Origin: JBBQXK01 sp038251625
GTDB lineage: Bacteria > Pseudomonadota > Alphaproteobacteria > Rhodobacterales > Rhodobacteraceae
Assembly: GCA_038251625.1 (NCBI GenBank)
Contig: JBBSBE010000088.1
Location: forward strand, 1 to 16,313
DNA length: 16,313 bases
Direction of reading: 5' to 3'
Below, piece after piece: positions 1 to 7,508 of this stretch (the stretch's first letter is position 1; each line of letters begins with the position of its first letter). The notes below the pieces were generated by a model, which worked only from the letters and a program-made list of their open reading frames with translations, had not been told where the DNA came from and did not search any database. The translations under genes were made by a program, and so were the position numbers.

Positions 1-3000
1 AGGTAAAGGCCGATGTTCGTGGGCGATGTCCGCCGCGCCAGCGCGGGCAGCGGGATCTCCTGAAAATTGTCCGGGGGCAGATGGTTGTCGGCCTCAGTCA
101 CGAAGGTTTCAAAATAGCGCCAGGTCCGGCGGGCGATCAGCCGCAGCTCCTGCGCATCCGCCTCACTGATCGCGTCTTCCGGGCGCAGAATCGCCGGCTG
201 GCTGATCCGGTATGCAAGGAAGGGCGCCGCAAACCAGAGCGTCACGATGGGCAAGATCAGCATCCAGACACCGGGATGAAGGGCCGTTGCCGCCAAGGCG
301 AGCCCGAGGCCAAGAAAGACGGAGGTGGCCATATCGCGATATTGTGCTGCTACGCCCGGGCGCACGCGATGCGCCAGTTGGGCCGCCGTGACCCATTCAA
401 GAAGGTTGCGGCGCGTGCGGCCAAGCCGCCACATGGTGCGCAGGATGGCGTCGCCCATCCGCAACGCCACATCTGGCAGAAAGGCAATGTCGAGCATGAT
501 TTGCAAACCGGCCGCCTGCGCATCGGCCAACAGGGCCCTGAAATGGCTGCGCGCGGTTATTCCGGCACGGCCGGGCAAGATGACAAAGGGCAAGGGCAGA
601 AGGCGTGGCAAAGCCAGCATCGTAAGGATCGCAAGCGTCCAGACCAGTGCCATCGGGGGCGAAAAAAGCCACCCGGCGACAAGAGCCACCAGCGTCAGCG
701 GCGCGGTAACAGACCGGCGCAGGTTGTCGATGATCTTCCAACGACCGAGCGCGGGCATCGGGCCATCACCGTGCCCCGATTGCCCCACAAGCCAAGGCAG
801 AAGCTGCCAGTCACCCCGCACCCAGCGGTCCTGCCGCCGGACGGCGACGTCCCGGCGCGACGGAAAGTCCTCGATCACCTCGATATCCGACACAAGGCCC
901 GCGCGCGCAAAGGTCCCCTCGAAAAGATCGTGGCTCAGCATGGTGTTGTCTGGCACCCGCCCCACCAGTGCCGCATCGAAGGCATCGACATCATAGATGC
1001 CCTTGCCGGTAAACGATCCTTCGTCGAACAGATCCTGATACACGTCCGATATCGCCGCCGCATAGGCATCGATCCCGGCATGGCTGGCATTCAGGCGCTG
1101 AAAGACCGACCCGTCTGCGCCAAATGGCAGGGCCGGGGTCACGCGCGGTTGCAGGATGCCATAACCCCCTGTCACGCGACCCAAGACTGGATCGAACTGT
1201 GGCCAGTTCAGCGGATGCGCCATCTTGCCGATCAGACGCCGCACCGTATCGCGCAAGAGCCGGGTGTCCGCGTCCAGGGTGATGACGAAACGGATCCCTT
1301 CCGGCACCGTGCAGGGTTCCAGAAACGTGGTATCCGTTGCGCCTCGTAGCAGGCGGTTCAGTTCGGTCAGCTTGCCGCGCTTGCGTTCCCATCCCATCCA
1401 GACGCCCATCGAAGGGTTCCAGAGGCGACGACGGTGCAAAAAAAGGAAGCGGTCACCCCCCGGTACAGGATAGGCTGCGTTCAGGCGCGCGATTGCCGAG
1501 GCTGCACGCGCGACCAACGCATCGTCGCCGGGCCGCGTTTCGCTTGGCGCGTCCGGCCCGTCCGACAGCAGTGCATAATGGAGCGCGCCATCGGTGCTTG
1601 AAAGGTGATGCACCTCCAATTGTTCAATTGCGGCGGTCAGGTCATCGGCGCTGGTCAAAAGAACCGGCACCGCGATCATGGTGCGCAGTTCGGCCGGAAT
1701 GCCCTCTGCAAGGTCCATCCCCGGCAGGCGGCGGGGTGCCACTGATCGCGTCACCACGATGTTGACAACCGCGATCCCCGCTTCGATCGCGGGGGCAAGC
1801 CCGGCTAAAGCCAAGGCAAACCGCGGCCAGCCGTGCCCGCCCATGATCCAAAGTGGAAGCGCCAGTACGGCGCCGCCCGCCAAGACGATGGCCAGGATAT
1901 AACCCGCCAGACCAACCCGCCCGATCCGACGCCACAGACGCTGCTTCAGGCCCGGAACATAGCCGATGCGGCGTTCCAGTGTCGCCTGCCCATTCCCGAT
2001 CAGCCAGTAACCGGGGTCGCGTATCGCAGCACTATCGCTGGTGGCGGCAAGCGCAAGCGCGGTCTCGGCCACCGCGGCCTCGGTCTTCGCTGATCCGCGC
2101 GCCAGCGTCTCGATGGCCGTGCGGTAAAGGTTCCGGGTGGCGAAATCCATGGAAGCAAAATCGGTCGCACCCCGAAGCCGCGCATCAATCGGGCTGACCT
2201 CTTCAAAGAAGTCCTGCCAGTCAAGTTCGGTGATAAGACGCATGCTGGTGACGACGTTGCGCATCGTCGCGTTGGAAGCACCCTGACGCTGGTGCGCGTG
2301 CAGGATCACGTCGTCTCGGGTCAATCCCTGCGAGCGCAGACGGTCATCAAGCCAACCGCAGAGCGGAGTATCGGCGGGATCGAACCCGCGCAAGCGCTGG
2401 GCAATCTGGGCCGCGACGATTTCAGGCAGGGGTGAACCATCAAACGGGGCAACGGCCTGCGCCAGCGTGAGTTCCGACGGGTAGCGGGCGCCGGGACCGG
2501 CGTGCCCCGGTTCCGCACGGGTCATCAAACTGTCGACCAACAGGTCTGCGACCTGCCGCTGTTCGTGGGCCGCAATGATCTGGTCTGCAAGGCGGCGCAT
2601 GTTCTCGACCAGAACGATGCGCAGGGTGATGGCCACTGCCCAAAGTTCACCGATCGTGAGCGGTTCGGCAGATTGATACGCGCTGACGAACCGCGCGAGA
2701 ACCGGGCCGCTGATCAGGCTGTCGGTATGGGCGACATAGGCCCATGCGATGCCCAGAACGCGCGGATAGCCCGCAAACGGCCCGTCGGCAAGTTTCGGCA
2801 GTTGGCGATAGTAGCCGGGGGGCAGGTCATCCCGGATCTGCTGCAGATGCCGCTCAACCAGATGGTAGTTGTCAAGCAACCATTCTGCCGCTGGCGTGAT
2901 CGGTTGGCCGGACTGCACCGCACGCGCGCAGGATCTGTACGCCGCCAGAAGGACGACCGAATTTGCATTTACCCGTCTTGTCAGCGGCAAGACGCGCCGG

Positions 3001-3173
3001 TGGCGCGCGGTGACCGGCTGCGCCTGTGCAAGCGAGACGGCGTGATGTTCAAGCCGTTCGGTTCCAAAGAGGTCGGACCGGATCACCGCGCTGTCTTGCC
3101 AAGGTCCGACCTTGGCTTTCAGATGCAACAACCAGGAAGGTGCCCGAAGGATGTTGCGTGCCGTTACGCTCAC
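1..3173 (-). CDS. ndvB: Cyclic beta-1,2-glucan synthase (NdvB/ChvB/Cgs type), 3' end cut by window edge
   Basis: Inner-membrane enzyme that builds cyclic beta-1,2-glucans from UDP-glucose; these periplasmic glucans serve osmoadaptation and host interaction. About 1057 residues are visible of a family that usually has about 2800, so roughly the N-terminal third is present. Seen in order: a long soluble N-terminal region with the family stretch PGYYRQLPKL; two membrane segments near 420-478; a GT84 glycosyltransferase core with the DxD motif (LDADTR, D634/D636), the GGYGILQPRVTPALP and GSFTGKGIYDVDAF stretches, and a Q(x)RW-type motif at 781-784 (QDRW); two membrane segments near 823-866 and two near 948-986; then the start of the glucoamylase-like region (HLPPDNFQE, RRTSPTNIGLY). 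The GTG start is chosen because it overlaps the stop of the upstream small gene as GTGA and the frame is closed by a TAG at 3191-3189. No clear Shine-Dalgarno precedes it, as expected for coupled translation. The symbol is by family, not by proven orthology. Confidence 0.93.
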   Translation of the reverse strand, partial: MSVTARNILRAPSWLLHLKAKVGPWQDSAVIRSDLFGTERLEHHAVSLAQAQPVTARHRRVLPLTRRVNANSVVLLAAYRSCARAVQSGQPITPAAEWLLDNYHLVERHLQQIRDDLPPGYYRQLPKLADGPFAGYPRVLGIAWAYVAHTDSLISGPVLARFVSAYQSAEPLTIGELWAVAITLRIVLVENMRRLADQIIAAHEQRQVADLLVDSLMTRAEPGHAGPGARYPSELTLAQAVAPFDGSPLPEIVAAQIAQRLRGFDPADTPLCGWLDDRLRSQGLTRDDVILHAHQRQGASNATMRNVVTSMRLITELDWQDFFEEVSPIDARLRGATDFASMDFATRNLYRTAIETLARGSAKTEAAVAETALALAATSDSAAIRDPGYWLIGNGQATLERRIGYVPGLKQRLWRRIGRVGLAGYILAIVLAGGAVLALPLWIMGGHGWPRFALALAGLAPAIEAGIAVVNIVVTRSVAPRRLPGMDLAEGIPAELRTMIAVPVLLTSADDLTAAIEQLEVHHLSSTDGALHYALLSDGPDAPSETRPGDDALVARAASAIARLNAAYPVPGGDRFLFLHRRRLWNPSMGVWMGWERKRGKLTELNRLLRGATDTTFLEPCTVPEGIRFVITLDADTRLLRDTVRRLIGKMAHPLNWPQFDPVLGRVTGGYGILQPRVTPALPFGADGSVFQRLNASHAGIDAYAAAISDVYQDLFDEGSFTGKGIYDVDAFDAALVGRVPDNTMLSHDLFEGTFARAGLVSDIEVIEDFPSRRDVAVRRQDRWVRGDWQLLPWLVGQSGHGDGPMPALGRWKIIDNLRRSVTAPLTLVALVAGWLFSPPMALVWTLAILTMLALPRLLPLPFVILPGRAGITARSHFRALLADAQAAGLQIMLDIAFLPDVALRMGDAILRTMWRLGRTRRNLLEWVTAAQLAHRVRPGVAAQYRDMATSVFLGLGLALAATALHPGVWMLILPIVTLWFAAPFLAYRISQPAILRPEDAISEADAQELRLIARRTWRYFETFVTEADNHLPPDNFQEIPLPALARRTSPTNIGLY

Positions 3174-3364
3174 GAAGCGGTGCGCGGGCTATCGTCATCA
3201 GCGATGGATTGGGGTGGCAACGGGTCAGGCAACGCCTGAATGATGGCTGACGTCTTGCCCGATTGCCCCGCGTTTGCGCGCGGCGTCATGGGGCTGACCT
3301 GCCAGTCGGCGCGGATGCGGCGGGTCATTGCGGCCCATTGATTCTCGATTTGATCCCAGTTCAT
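3170..3364 (-). CDS. Small CsbD-like protein, N-terminal CsbD signature only
   Basis: A 64-residue protein that begins MNWDQIENQWAAMTRRIRAD, closely resembling the opening helix of CsbD-family stress proteins (typically MNWDQIEGNWKQ...). After about residue 22 the similarity stops and the sequence becomes Pro/Ser/Asp rich, ending SIADDDSPRTAS. Reading the other frames does not restore a CsbD continuation, so a simple frameshift is unlikely. The ATG at 3364 is preferred over an upstream in-frame ATG because the CsbD signature begins there and a GGAAAGGG purine stretch lies just upstream. The stop overlaps the GTG of the glucan synthase, so the two are translationally coupled. Function is unknown; CsbD proteins are general-stress induced in Bacillus and many proteobacteria. 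An EcfG-like promoter upstream agrees with that. It may act as a small partner of the synthase or merely as a coupling leader. Confidence 0.7.
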   Translation of the reverse strand: MNWDQIENQWAAMTRRIRADWQVSPMTPRANAGQSGKTSAIIQALPDPLPPQSIADDDSPRTAS

Positions 3365-3421
3365 GCGTAGGCCCTTTCCGTGAATGTGAGAAAGCAGCGC
3401 GATCATGTTCGCTCGTGGTTC

Positions 3422-3447
3422 AACGCCCGTCGGGGCGAAAGCGTTCC
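3422..3447 (-). promoter_or_regulatory. EcfG-type (general stress response) promoter for the csbD-like/ndvB unit
   Basis: On the minus strand GGAAC (3447-3443) is followed by exactly 17 bases and CGTT (3425-3422). This fits the alphaproteobacterial EcfG/SigT/RpoE2 consensus GGAAC-N16-17-CGTT. The start codon of the CsbD-like gene is 58 bp downstream of the -10 element, giving a leader of about 50 nt. Assignment rests on the motif, its position and the matching gene function; no expression data are available. Confidence 0.68.
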
Positions 3448-3518
3448 GTCAAAAGGATCGTGCTATGCGGCTTTCGACGGTCTTGCACAGTCTTGAAACG
3501 GGTGTACGCCACCTGCCG

Positions 3519-3546
3519 CTTCACACGGTGAGTCCACACGGTGAAG
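3519..3546. repeat. Paired CACACGGTGA repeats forming an interrupted inverted repeat
   Basis: The decamer CACACGGTGA occurs at 3522-3531 and again at 3535-3544, a 13-base period. The first copy is itself nearly symmetrical (TCAC-ACG-GTGA), and the block is flanked by CTTCAC (3519-3524) and GTGAAG (3541-3546). Such a layout can be a two-copy regulator binding site. It lies about 75 bp upstream of the EcfG-like promoter of the glucan unit. No regulator is known for it. Confidence 0.4.
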
Positions 3547-3781
3547 GTGATCGTGTCAGACCCGATTCACTGTGGTTCACAAGCATAGCACAGGATTGGC
3601 CCGTTTCGTTCGGGCTTGGAGACCGAACCGGCAATTCCCGCAACCGGTTTGCTTGCGATGCGCCCTGAAAGCTGACTTTCCCCTTTGATGCCGGATGGTT
3701 GCAGACCCAAACCAGCCACCGACACCCCGTGCCAAGGGCTTCAGCCGCCCCGCATACCGTTAGATGCCAGGACGGAGGATT

Positions 3782-5353
3782 TCAGGATGTCTGGCTTGCA
3801 ACGCGTGGCTCTACGCGATCTTCCTTTGCAAATGGCAGGCAGATCAACGCTGCCGCTGTCAGCAGCGCGATCATCATCCATGCGTCATTGATGGCGGCGG
3901 TCAACGCGGCTTTCTCCAGCAACGGGGAGAGCATCGCCTGTATTGACGGGCTTGGCACGCCAGACGGCATATTGGCCAGCAGACTGTCGGGGATCCCCAG
4001 AAACCTTGCCGCGTCGGGGTCACCCGCCTGCAGCCGGGCCGTCAGATCAGCGGCGTGCACCGGGCCACGCGTGTAGATCACCGTGTCGATCAGCGCGAGG
4101 CCAATGGCCCCCCCGAGGTTGCGCATCAGGTTGAAGAGGCCACTCGCATCTGGCACGCGCGCAGCCGGAAGGTGCCCCAGCGCCATTCGCGTAGGCGGCA
4201 AAAGGCAGAACATGATCGCCACACCGCGCATCACCTGCGGCCAGAACATGCCCTCGAAATCCGTCTGCGGTGTCTGAAAGGCGCTGAGATAAAGGCCAGC
4301 CGCAAAGAGCGCGAACCCGAACAGGGTCAGCAGCCGTGCCGATACCCGCTGCTCCAGCGCCACTGCGATGGGCGCGGTGATCAGTTGCGCAACGCCGGTC
4401 GCCAACATCACGATCCCGATGTCGAGTGCATTGTGGCCGCGCACGAAGGCCAGAAACAAAGGCATCAGATAAACCGACCCGAAGAGACCGATCCCCAGAA
4501 CGAAGCTCAGGATGCAGCCAAGGGTGAACCGCCGATCCGCAAAGGTGCGCAGTGCAACCACCGGCTCTGCGTGGCGGAGGCTGCGATGGACGAAACTGGC
4601 GGCGCTGGCGGCTGACAGGATCAACAGACCCGCAACGAGGCCCGATAGCCAGCCGCGTTGCGGCGCTTCCTTCAACGCAACCTCCAGTGCGGCAAGGCCA
4701 ACCGCCATCAGCCCCAGCGATGCCCAGTCCAGCGTACCCGCAAGAGAAAGGTTCAGTCTGCCGCGCGGCAAAACTGCGCCCGCCAGGCAAACGGCAAGGA
4801 TGCCGGGCGGCACGTTGACAAGGAAAAGCCAGTGCCAGGAATAGGTCTCGGTGATCCAGCCGCCAACGACTGGCCCTACGGTTGGCGCAAGCACCGCCAC
4901 AACCCCGGCAAGTGTGGTTGCGATGCCCTGCTGGCGCAGCGGGAAAAGCAGAAACACGGCGGCAAAGACGACAGGGATCAGCGTGCCCCCCGCGAAGCCT
5001 TGGACCACCCGCCAGCCGATCAGCGTGCCAAACCCCTGCGCCGTCGCACAGCCGACGGAGGCTATGACGAAGATCGTCGTCGCGCCGACAAACAGCCATC
5101 GCATTGTGAGGGTGCGCATCAGAAGGCCGGTCAGCGGAATCGCGATAACCTCTGCGATCAGATAGGCGGTTTGTACCCAACTCATCCGGTCGGGTGCGAT
5201 GCCCAAGGCCTGCTGAATATTCGGCAAAGATGTCGCGACGATCTGCACATCCAAAATAGCCATGAACATGCCGATGCACATGGCGGCAAAGCCTGCCCAC
5301 GTGCCTATCCGGGCCGCCGTGGGTGCGGGCGCGTCAGGCCGCAGCACTGACAC
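3782..5353 (-). CDS. DHA2-family (EmrB/QacA-type) major facilitator exporter
   Basis: A 523-residue proton-driven drug or metabolite exporter of the inner membrane, with the length and hydrophobic pattern of the 14-helix DHA2 branch. Visible motifs: helix 1 with FMAILDVQIVATSLP (D35, the DHA2 motif D1 region), helix 4 with RVVQGFAGG (R115, motif B) and helix 5 with LAPTVGPVVGGW (residues 155-166, antiporter motif C). The start is a GTG at 5353, which overlaps the end of the methyltransferase gene by 20 bp; no ATG close by would keep helix 1 intact. As third gene of the polyketide synthase operon it probably exports the polyketide product or confers self-protection; that role is inferred from the operon only. 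It belongs to the EmrB/QacA class, but the substrate cannot be read from the sequence. Confidence 0.9.
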   Translation of the reverse strand: MSVLRPDAPAPTAARIGTWAGFAAMCIGMFMAILDVQIVATSLPNIQQALGIAPDRMSWVQTAYLIAEVIAIPLTGLLMRTLTMRWLFVGATTIFVIASVGCATAQGFGTLIGWRVVQGFAGGTLIPVVFAAVFLLFPLRQQGIATTLAGVVAVLAPTVGPVVGGWITETYSWHWLFLVNVPPGILAVCLAGAVLPRGRLNLSLAGTLDWASLGLMAVGLAALEVALKEAPQRGWLSGLVAGLLILSAASAASFVHRSLRHAEPVVALRTFADRRFTLGCILSFVLGIGLFGSVYLMPLFLAFVRGHNALDIGIVMLATGVAQLITAPIAVALEQRVSARLLTLFGFALFAAGLYLSAFQTPQTDFEGMFWPQVMRGVAIMFCLLPPTRMALGHLPAARVPDASGLFNLMRNLGGAIGLALIDTVIYTRGPVHAADLTARLQAGDPDAARFLGIPDSLLANMPSGVPSPSIQAMLSPLLEKAALTAAINDAWMMIALLTAAALICLPFAKEDRVEPRVASQTS

Positions 5354-5840
5354 GCGCGGCCTGCAGCCCGCCGTTTTCGGCCCGGATGCGGACTGTCAGA
5401 ACTGCCGCGTTCAGGGCGCTGAAAATCAGTGCCAGCCAGGGAAGGCCAAGGCAGAGCGGCAAAACCGCGATCTCGCCGATCACCACCAGATAGTTGGGGT
5501 GGGCGACGTAACGGTATGGCCCGCGTGCCACCAGCTTTTCCCCCGGTACTACGATGATGCGCGTGGTCCAACGGCGGCCAAGCGTTGCCAGCACCCAGAC
5601 GCGGCAGGCCTGAAGGACGATGAATACCAAAAACCAACCCATCAGGATTGGCCGGTTCGCGCCAAATATCCACAAGGCGCAAAGCCATGCGGTGTGGAGC
5701 GCCACGATGGCCGGATAGTGGCCGGGTGCAACCTCACTTGCGCCGCGCGACAGCAGATCTGCCGTGTTGCGCCGGGCAAGGAACAACTCGCTGATCCGGC
5801 TGAGCGTCACAAGTGCCAGAAGGGCGATAGCCGGGGTCAT
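5334..5840 (-). CDS. Isoprenylcysteine carboxyl methyltransferase-family protein (BpsB-like)
   Basis: A 168-residue integral membrane methyltransferase. The ICMT family core is clear: GEKLVARGPYRYVAHPNYL at residues 100-118, followed by a conserved glutamate (E123), and a C-terminal RIRAENGGLQ (151-160) that matches the family's RI-x-x-EN-x-L ending involved in S-adenosylmethionine binding. Hydrophobic segments lie at about 3-20, 44-60, 64-86 and 119-150. The ATG overlaps the stop of the type III polyketide synthase (ATGA), and the next gene starts before this one ends. In Bacillus subtilis the same pair (BpsA/BpsB) makes alkylpyrones and methylates them; the ICMT-like partner acts on the polyketide rather than on a prenylated protein. 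By analogy this enzyme is expected to O-methylate the product of the upstream synthase. That assignment is inference from context. Confidence 0.86.
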   Translation of the reverse strand: MTPAIALLALVTLSRISELFLARRNTADLLSRGASEVAPGHYPAIVALHTAWLCALWIFGANRPILMGWFLVFIVLQACRVWVLATLGRRWTTRIIVVPGEKLVARGPYRYVAHPNYLVVIGEIAVLPLCLGLPWLALIFSALNAAVLTVRIRAENGGLQAARVSAAA

Positions 5841-6889
5841 GCGGCGGCCTGCAAGGATACGCAGCTTGCGGTAAAGCCGGGGCCCATCGCCGTCAGAACA
5901 GTGCGATCCGGCAATCCTGCCTTGATGACGCGGTCCAGAACGAAAAGCGCGGTTGGTGCAGACATGTTGCCGTATTCCGTCAGCACATCCCGTTCATGGT
6001 CGAGCGAGCCTTGATCGAGCGACAGCGCACGTTCCAGCGCGGTGATGACCTTTGCACCCCCCGGATGGCAGGCAAAACGGTCAACATCCGCAATGCCGAC
6101 GCCAGACCGGGACAGGATGCTGGTCACGGCCGCCGCTATGTTTGCTTCGGCAAAGGGCGGGATGGCCCTGTCAAAAATGACGCCAAGGCCGGTGTCATCC
6201 ACGCTCCATCCCATGACGTCCAGCGTGTCGGGCCAGGTGTGTTGCCCCGACATTTCGACAGCCGCCAACCCGGCCTTACCCGCGCGCAGCACGCAAGCGG
6301 CAGCACCGTCGCCAAAAAGCGCCGTTGCCACGATGTTTTCCTTTGTCAGCTTGTCCAGCCGGAAGGCGACCGAGCAAAGCTCGACCGCAACGACCAGAAC
6401 ACAACTGCCCGGCCGCGACTGTGCCAGCCGCGCGCCGATCGACAGCCCCGTAGCCCCGCCCGCACAGCCAAGCCCGAAGACTGGCACCCGTTCCACGTCA
6501 GTCCGGAATCCGATGCGATCCGCGACCATCGCATCAAGGCTGGGTGTGGCAAGGCCGGTGGAGGAAATGGTGACGACCGTATCGATCTGCCCTGCCGTCA
6601 GGCCCGCAGCATCAAGCGCCTTCGTGGTGGCATCTATGAAAAGATCGCATGCCCCTTCGATGTAGGCGGCATTCCGTTCTGACCAACCCAACGGCGCCAT
6701 ATACCATTCCAGCGGGCGAACCAGATACCGTGTGTGAATTCCTGAATTTTCGAATACCTTAACGAGCCGTTCGAAATCATCGAAACGGGCACTGAAGGTC
6801 TGGTGTGCGGCGGTCGCGGCATCCCTCTGGTCTATCCGATGCGGAGGAACGGCGGTTGCCACAGACAGCAGCTTAACTCGGTCATTCAT
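5837..6889 (-). CDS. Type III polyketide synthase (chalcone/stilbene synthase-like)
   Basis: A 350-residue homodimeric-type condensing enzyme that extends acyl-CoA starters with malonyl-CoA to pyrones or resorcinols. The full catalytic triad is seen: nucleophile C142 in FGLGCAGGATGL, H275 in FACHPGG and N308 in EYGNMSAPT. The GFGPG-like loop near the C-terminus is present as MGPGFTASC. Length is typical of the bacterial family. The start at 6889 is favoured by a CAGGA stretch about 6 bases upstream; a second ATG four bases upstream reads only three codons before a TGA. It is the first gene of a three-gene operon with an ICMT-like methyltransferase and an exporter, which resembles Bacillus bpsAB plus an added efflux gene. 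The starter unit, and whether the product is a pyrone or a resorcinol, cannot be told from the sequence. An EcfG-like promoter lies upstream. Confidence 0.93.
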   Translation of the reverse strand: MNDRVKLLSVATAVPPHRIDQRDAATAAHQTFSARFDDFERLVKVFENSGIHTRYLVRPLEWYMAPLGWSERNAAYIEGACDLFIDATTKALDAAGLTAGQIDTVVTISSTGLATPSLDAMVADRIGFRTDVERVPVFGLGCAGGATGLSIGARLAQSRPGSCVLVVAVELCSVAFRLDKLTKENIVATALFGDGAAACVLRAGKAGLAAVEMSGQHTWPDTLDVMGWSVDDTGLGVIFDRAIPPFAEANIAAAVTSILSRSGVGIADVDRFACHPGGAKVITALERALSLDQGSLDHERDVLTEYGNMSAPTALFVLDRVIKAGLPDRTVLTAMGPGFTASCVSLQAAA

Positions 6890-6962
6890 TCATTATCCTG
6901 TCACGTCGGGCTTGGGGCGGATGGCTCGCAAACCCCCGACGACGATCAGGGATCGGCGAAAC

Positions 6963-6987
6963 AACGCAGATTGACCGGCCCGGTTCC
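6963..6987 (-). promoter_or_regulatory. EcfG-type (general stress response) promoter for the polyketide operon
   Basis: On the minus strand GGAAC (6987-6983) is followed by 16 bases and CGTT (6966-6963), matching GGAAC-N16-17-CGTT. It sits 74 bp before the polyketide synthase ATG, so the leader would be about 65 nt. It is the second perfect match in this window, and both sit upstream of operon starts on the correct strand. Confidence 0.65.
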
Positions 6988-7080
6988 CGGCATAGGCTTC
7001 CGTTTACCCAAGGCGAAAACGGACCTTGCCCGGACTGCGCCGCTGCGGAAGTATCAAGAGGCCGCAGAAATGGGCGCGAC

Positions 7081-7446
7081 ATGACCAGACTTAGCCTTCG
7101 CATTCTCTTTGACGACGCCATGCTTGGCCCGGGCAAGGCCGAGCTTTTGGGGCGTATCCGGGAAACGGGGTCAATCGCCGCCGCCGGGCGCCAAATGGCG
7201 ATGAGCTACAAGCGCGCGTGGATGCTGGTCGAAGAAATGAACGCGGCATTTCAGATGCCTGTTGTCAGCAGCCTGCGCGGCGGCCCCGGCGGAGGCGGGG
7301 CGCGGCTGACGGACGAAGGCCACGAAGTTTTGCGCCTCTATCTCGACATCGTTGACCGCGCCGAGACCGGAACCGCGCAGCAGATCGCAGCGCTCGAGGC
7401 GATGTTGCGGCCCGTGGCAAAGGTGGATATTCCCGGCAGAAAATAA
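7081..7446 (+). CDS. ModE-like winged-helix regulator without a molbindin domain
   Basis: A 121-residue LysR-like winged-helix protein of the ModE N-terminal family. The signature is plain: LGPGKAELLGRIRETGSIAAAGRQM (about 15-39), then the recognition segment MSYKRAWMLVEEMNAAFQMPVVSS (40-63) and the wing GGPGGGGARLTDEGHEVL. It stops after one domain, so the C-terminal MOP domains that bind molybdate in E. coli ModE are absent; such short forms are common in alphaproteobacteria and may not sense molybdate directly. The start is set by the family N-terminus; no good Shine-Dalgarno is visible. It lies 62 bp before modA on the same strand and is divergent from the polyketide operon. Expected role is control of modA, plausibly through the palindrome between the two genes. 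Confidence 0.87.
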   Translation: MTRLSLRILFDDAMLGPGKAELLGRIRETGSIAAAGRQMAMSYKRAWMLVEEMNAAFQMPVVSSLRGGPGGGGARLTDEGHEVLRLYLDIVDRAETGTAQQIAALEAMLRPVAKVDIPGRK

Positions 7447-7473
7447 CGCTTGCTTCCTGTGGTGCTGCGGTCT

Positions 7474-7495
7474 GATATGTTTGTCAAACCATATC
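7474..7495. promoter_or_regulatory. Near-perfect palindrome before modA, candidate ModE operator
   Basis: The left arm GATATGTTTG and the right arm CAAACCATATC are complementary apart from one extra C in the right arm, around a one-base centre. It ends 13 bases before the modA ATG and directly abuts the GGAG ribosome site, an ideal place for repression. ModE-family operators are palindromic and AT-rich with TAT-containing ends, which agrees, but this sequence is not the E. coli ModE consensus. It could alternatively form a small hairpin in the modA leader. Confidence 0.55.
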
Positions 7496-7508
7496 GACCG
7501 GAGAAAAC

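Larger units (their letters stand above)
3365..3781. other. Non-coding region between the exporter operon and the glucan unit
   Basis: No convincing gene is visible in these 417 bases; the short open frames lack ribosome sites and family resemblance. It holds the EcfG-like promoter near its left end, the CACACGGTGA repeat pair near 3520-3545, and a weak AACCGG/CCGGTT inverted pair (3626-3631 and 3644-3649, 12-base loop). I see no hairpin with a U-tract for the exporter operon that ends at 3782, so how that transcript terminates is unclear. Confidence 0.6.

Noticed and set aside
81..1349. A 422-codon open frame on the plus strand opposite the glucan synthase
   Set aside because: The minus strand encodes clear GT84 motifs throughout; the plus product is rich in Arg, His and Gln, has no family resemblance and is an antisense shadow of GC-rich codons.
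3405..3668. Small plus-strand frames in the non-coding gap near 3400-3900
   Set aside because: No ribosome site, no recognisable family, and the best lies across the promoter and repeat elements.
3667..3680. GAAAG-CTGA-CTTTC hairpin after the exporter gene as terminator
   Set aside because: Only five A/T-rich pairs, over 100 bases after the stop and without a U-tract on the transcribed strand.
4047..5300. A 417-codon minus-strand frame overlapping the exporter gene
   Set aside because: The overlapping frame encodes an intact DHA2 exporter with its motifs; this one is a frame-shifted shadow without any membrane pattern.
6882..6893. ATG-AAT-GAA-TGA micro-frame overlapping the polyketide synthase start
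   Set aside because: Arises from the repeated ATGA tetranucleotide; three codons give no evidence of a functional upstream frame.
6971..6993. TTGACC and a downstream ATAGGC as a plus-strand promoter of the ModE-like gene
   Set aside because: Spacing (about 15) and -10 match are poor, and the same bases are better explained by the minus-strand EcfG-like promoter.
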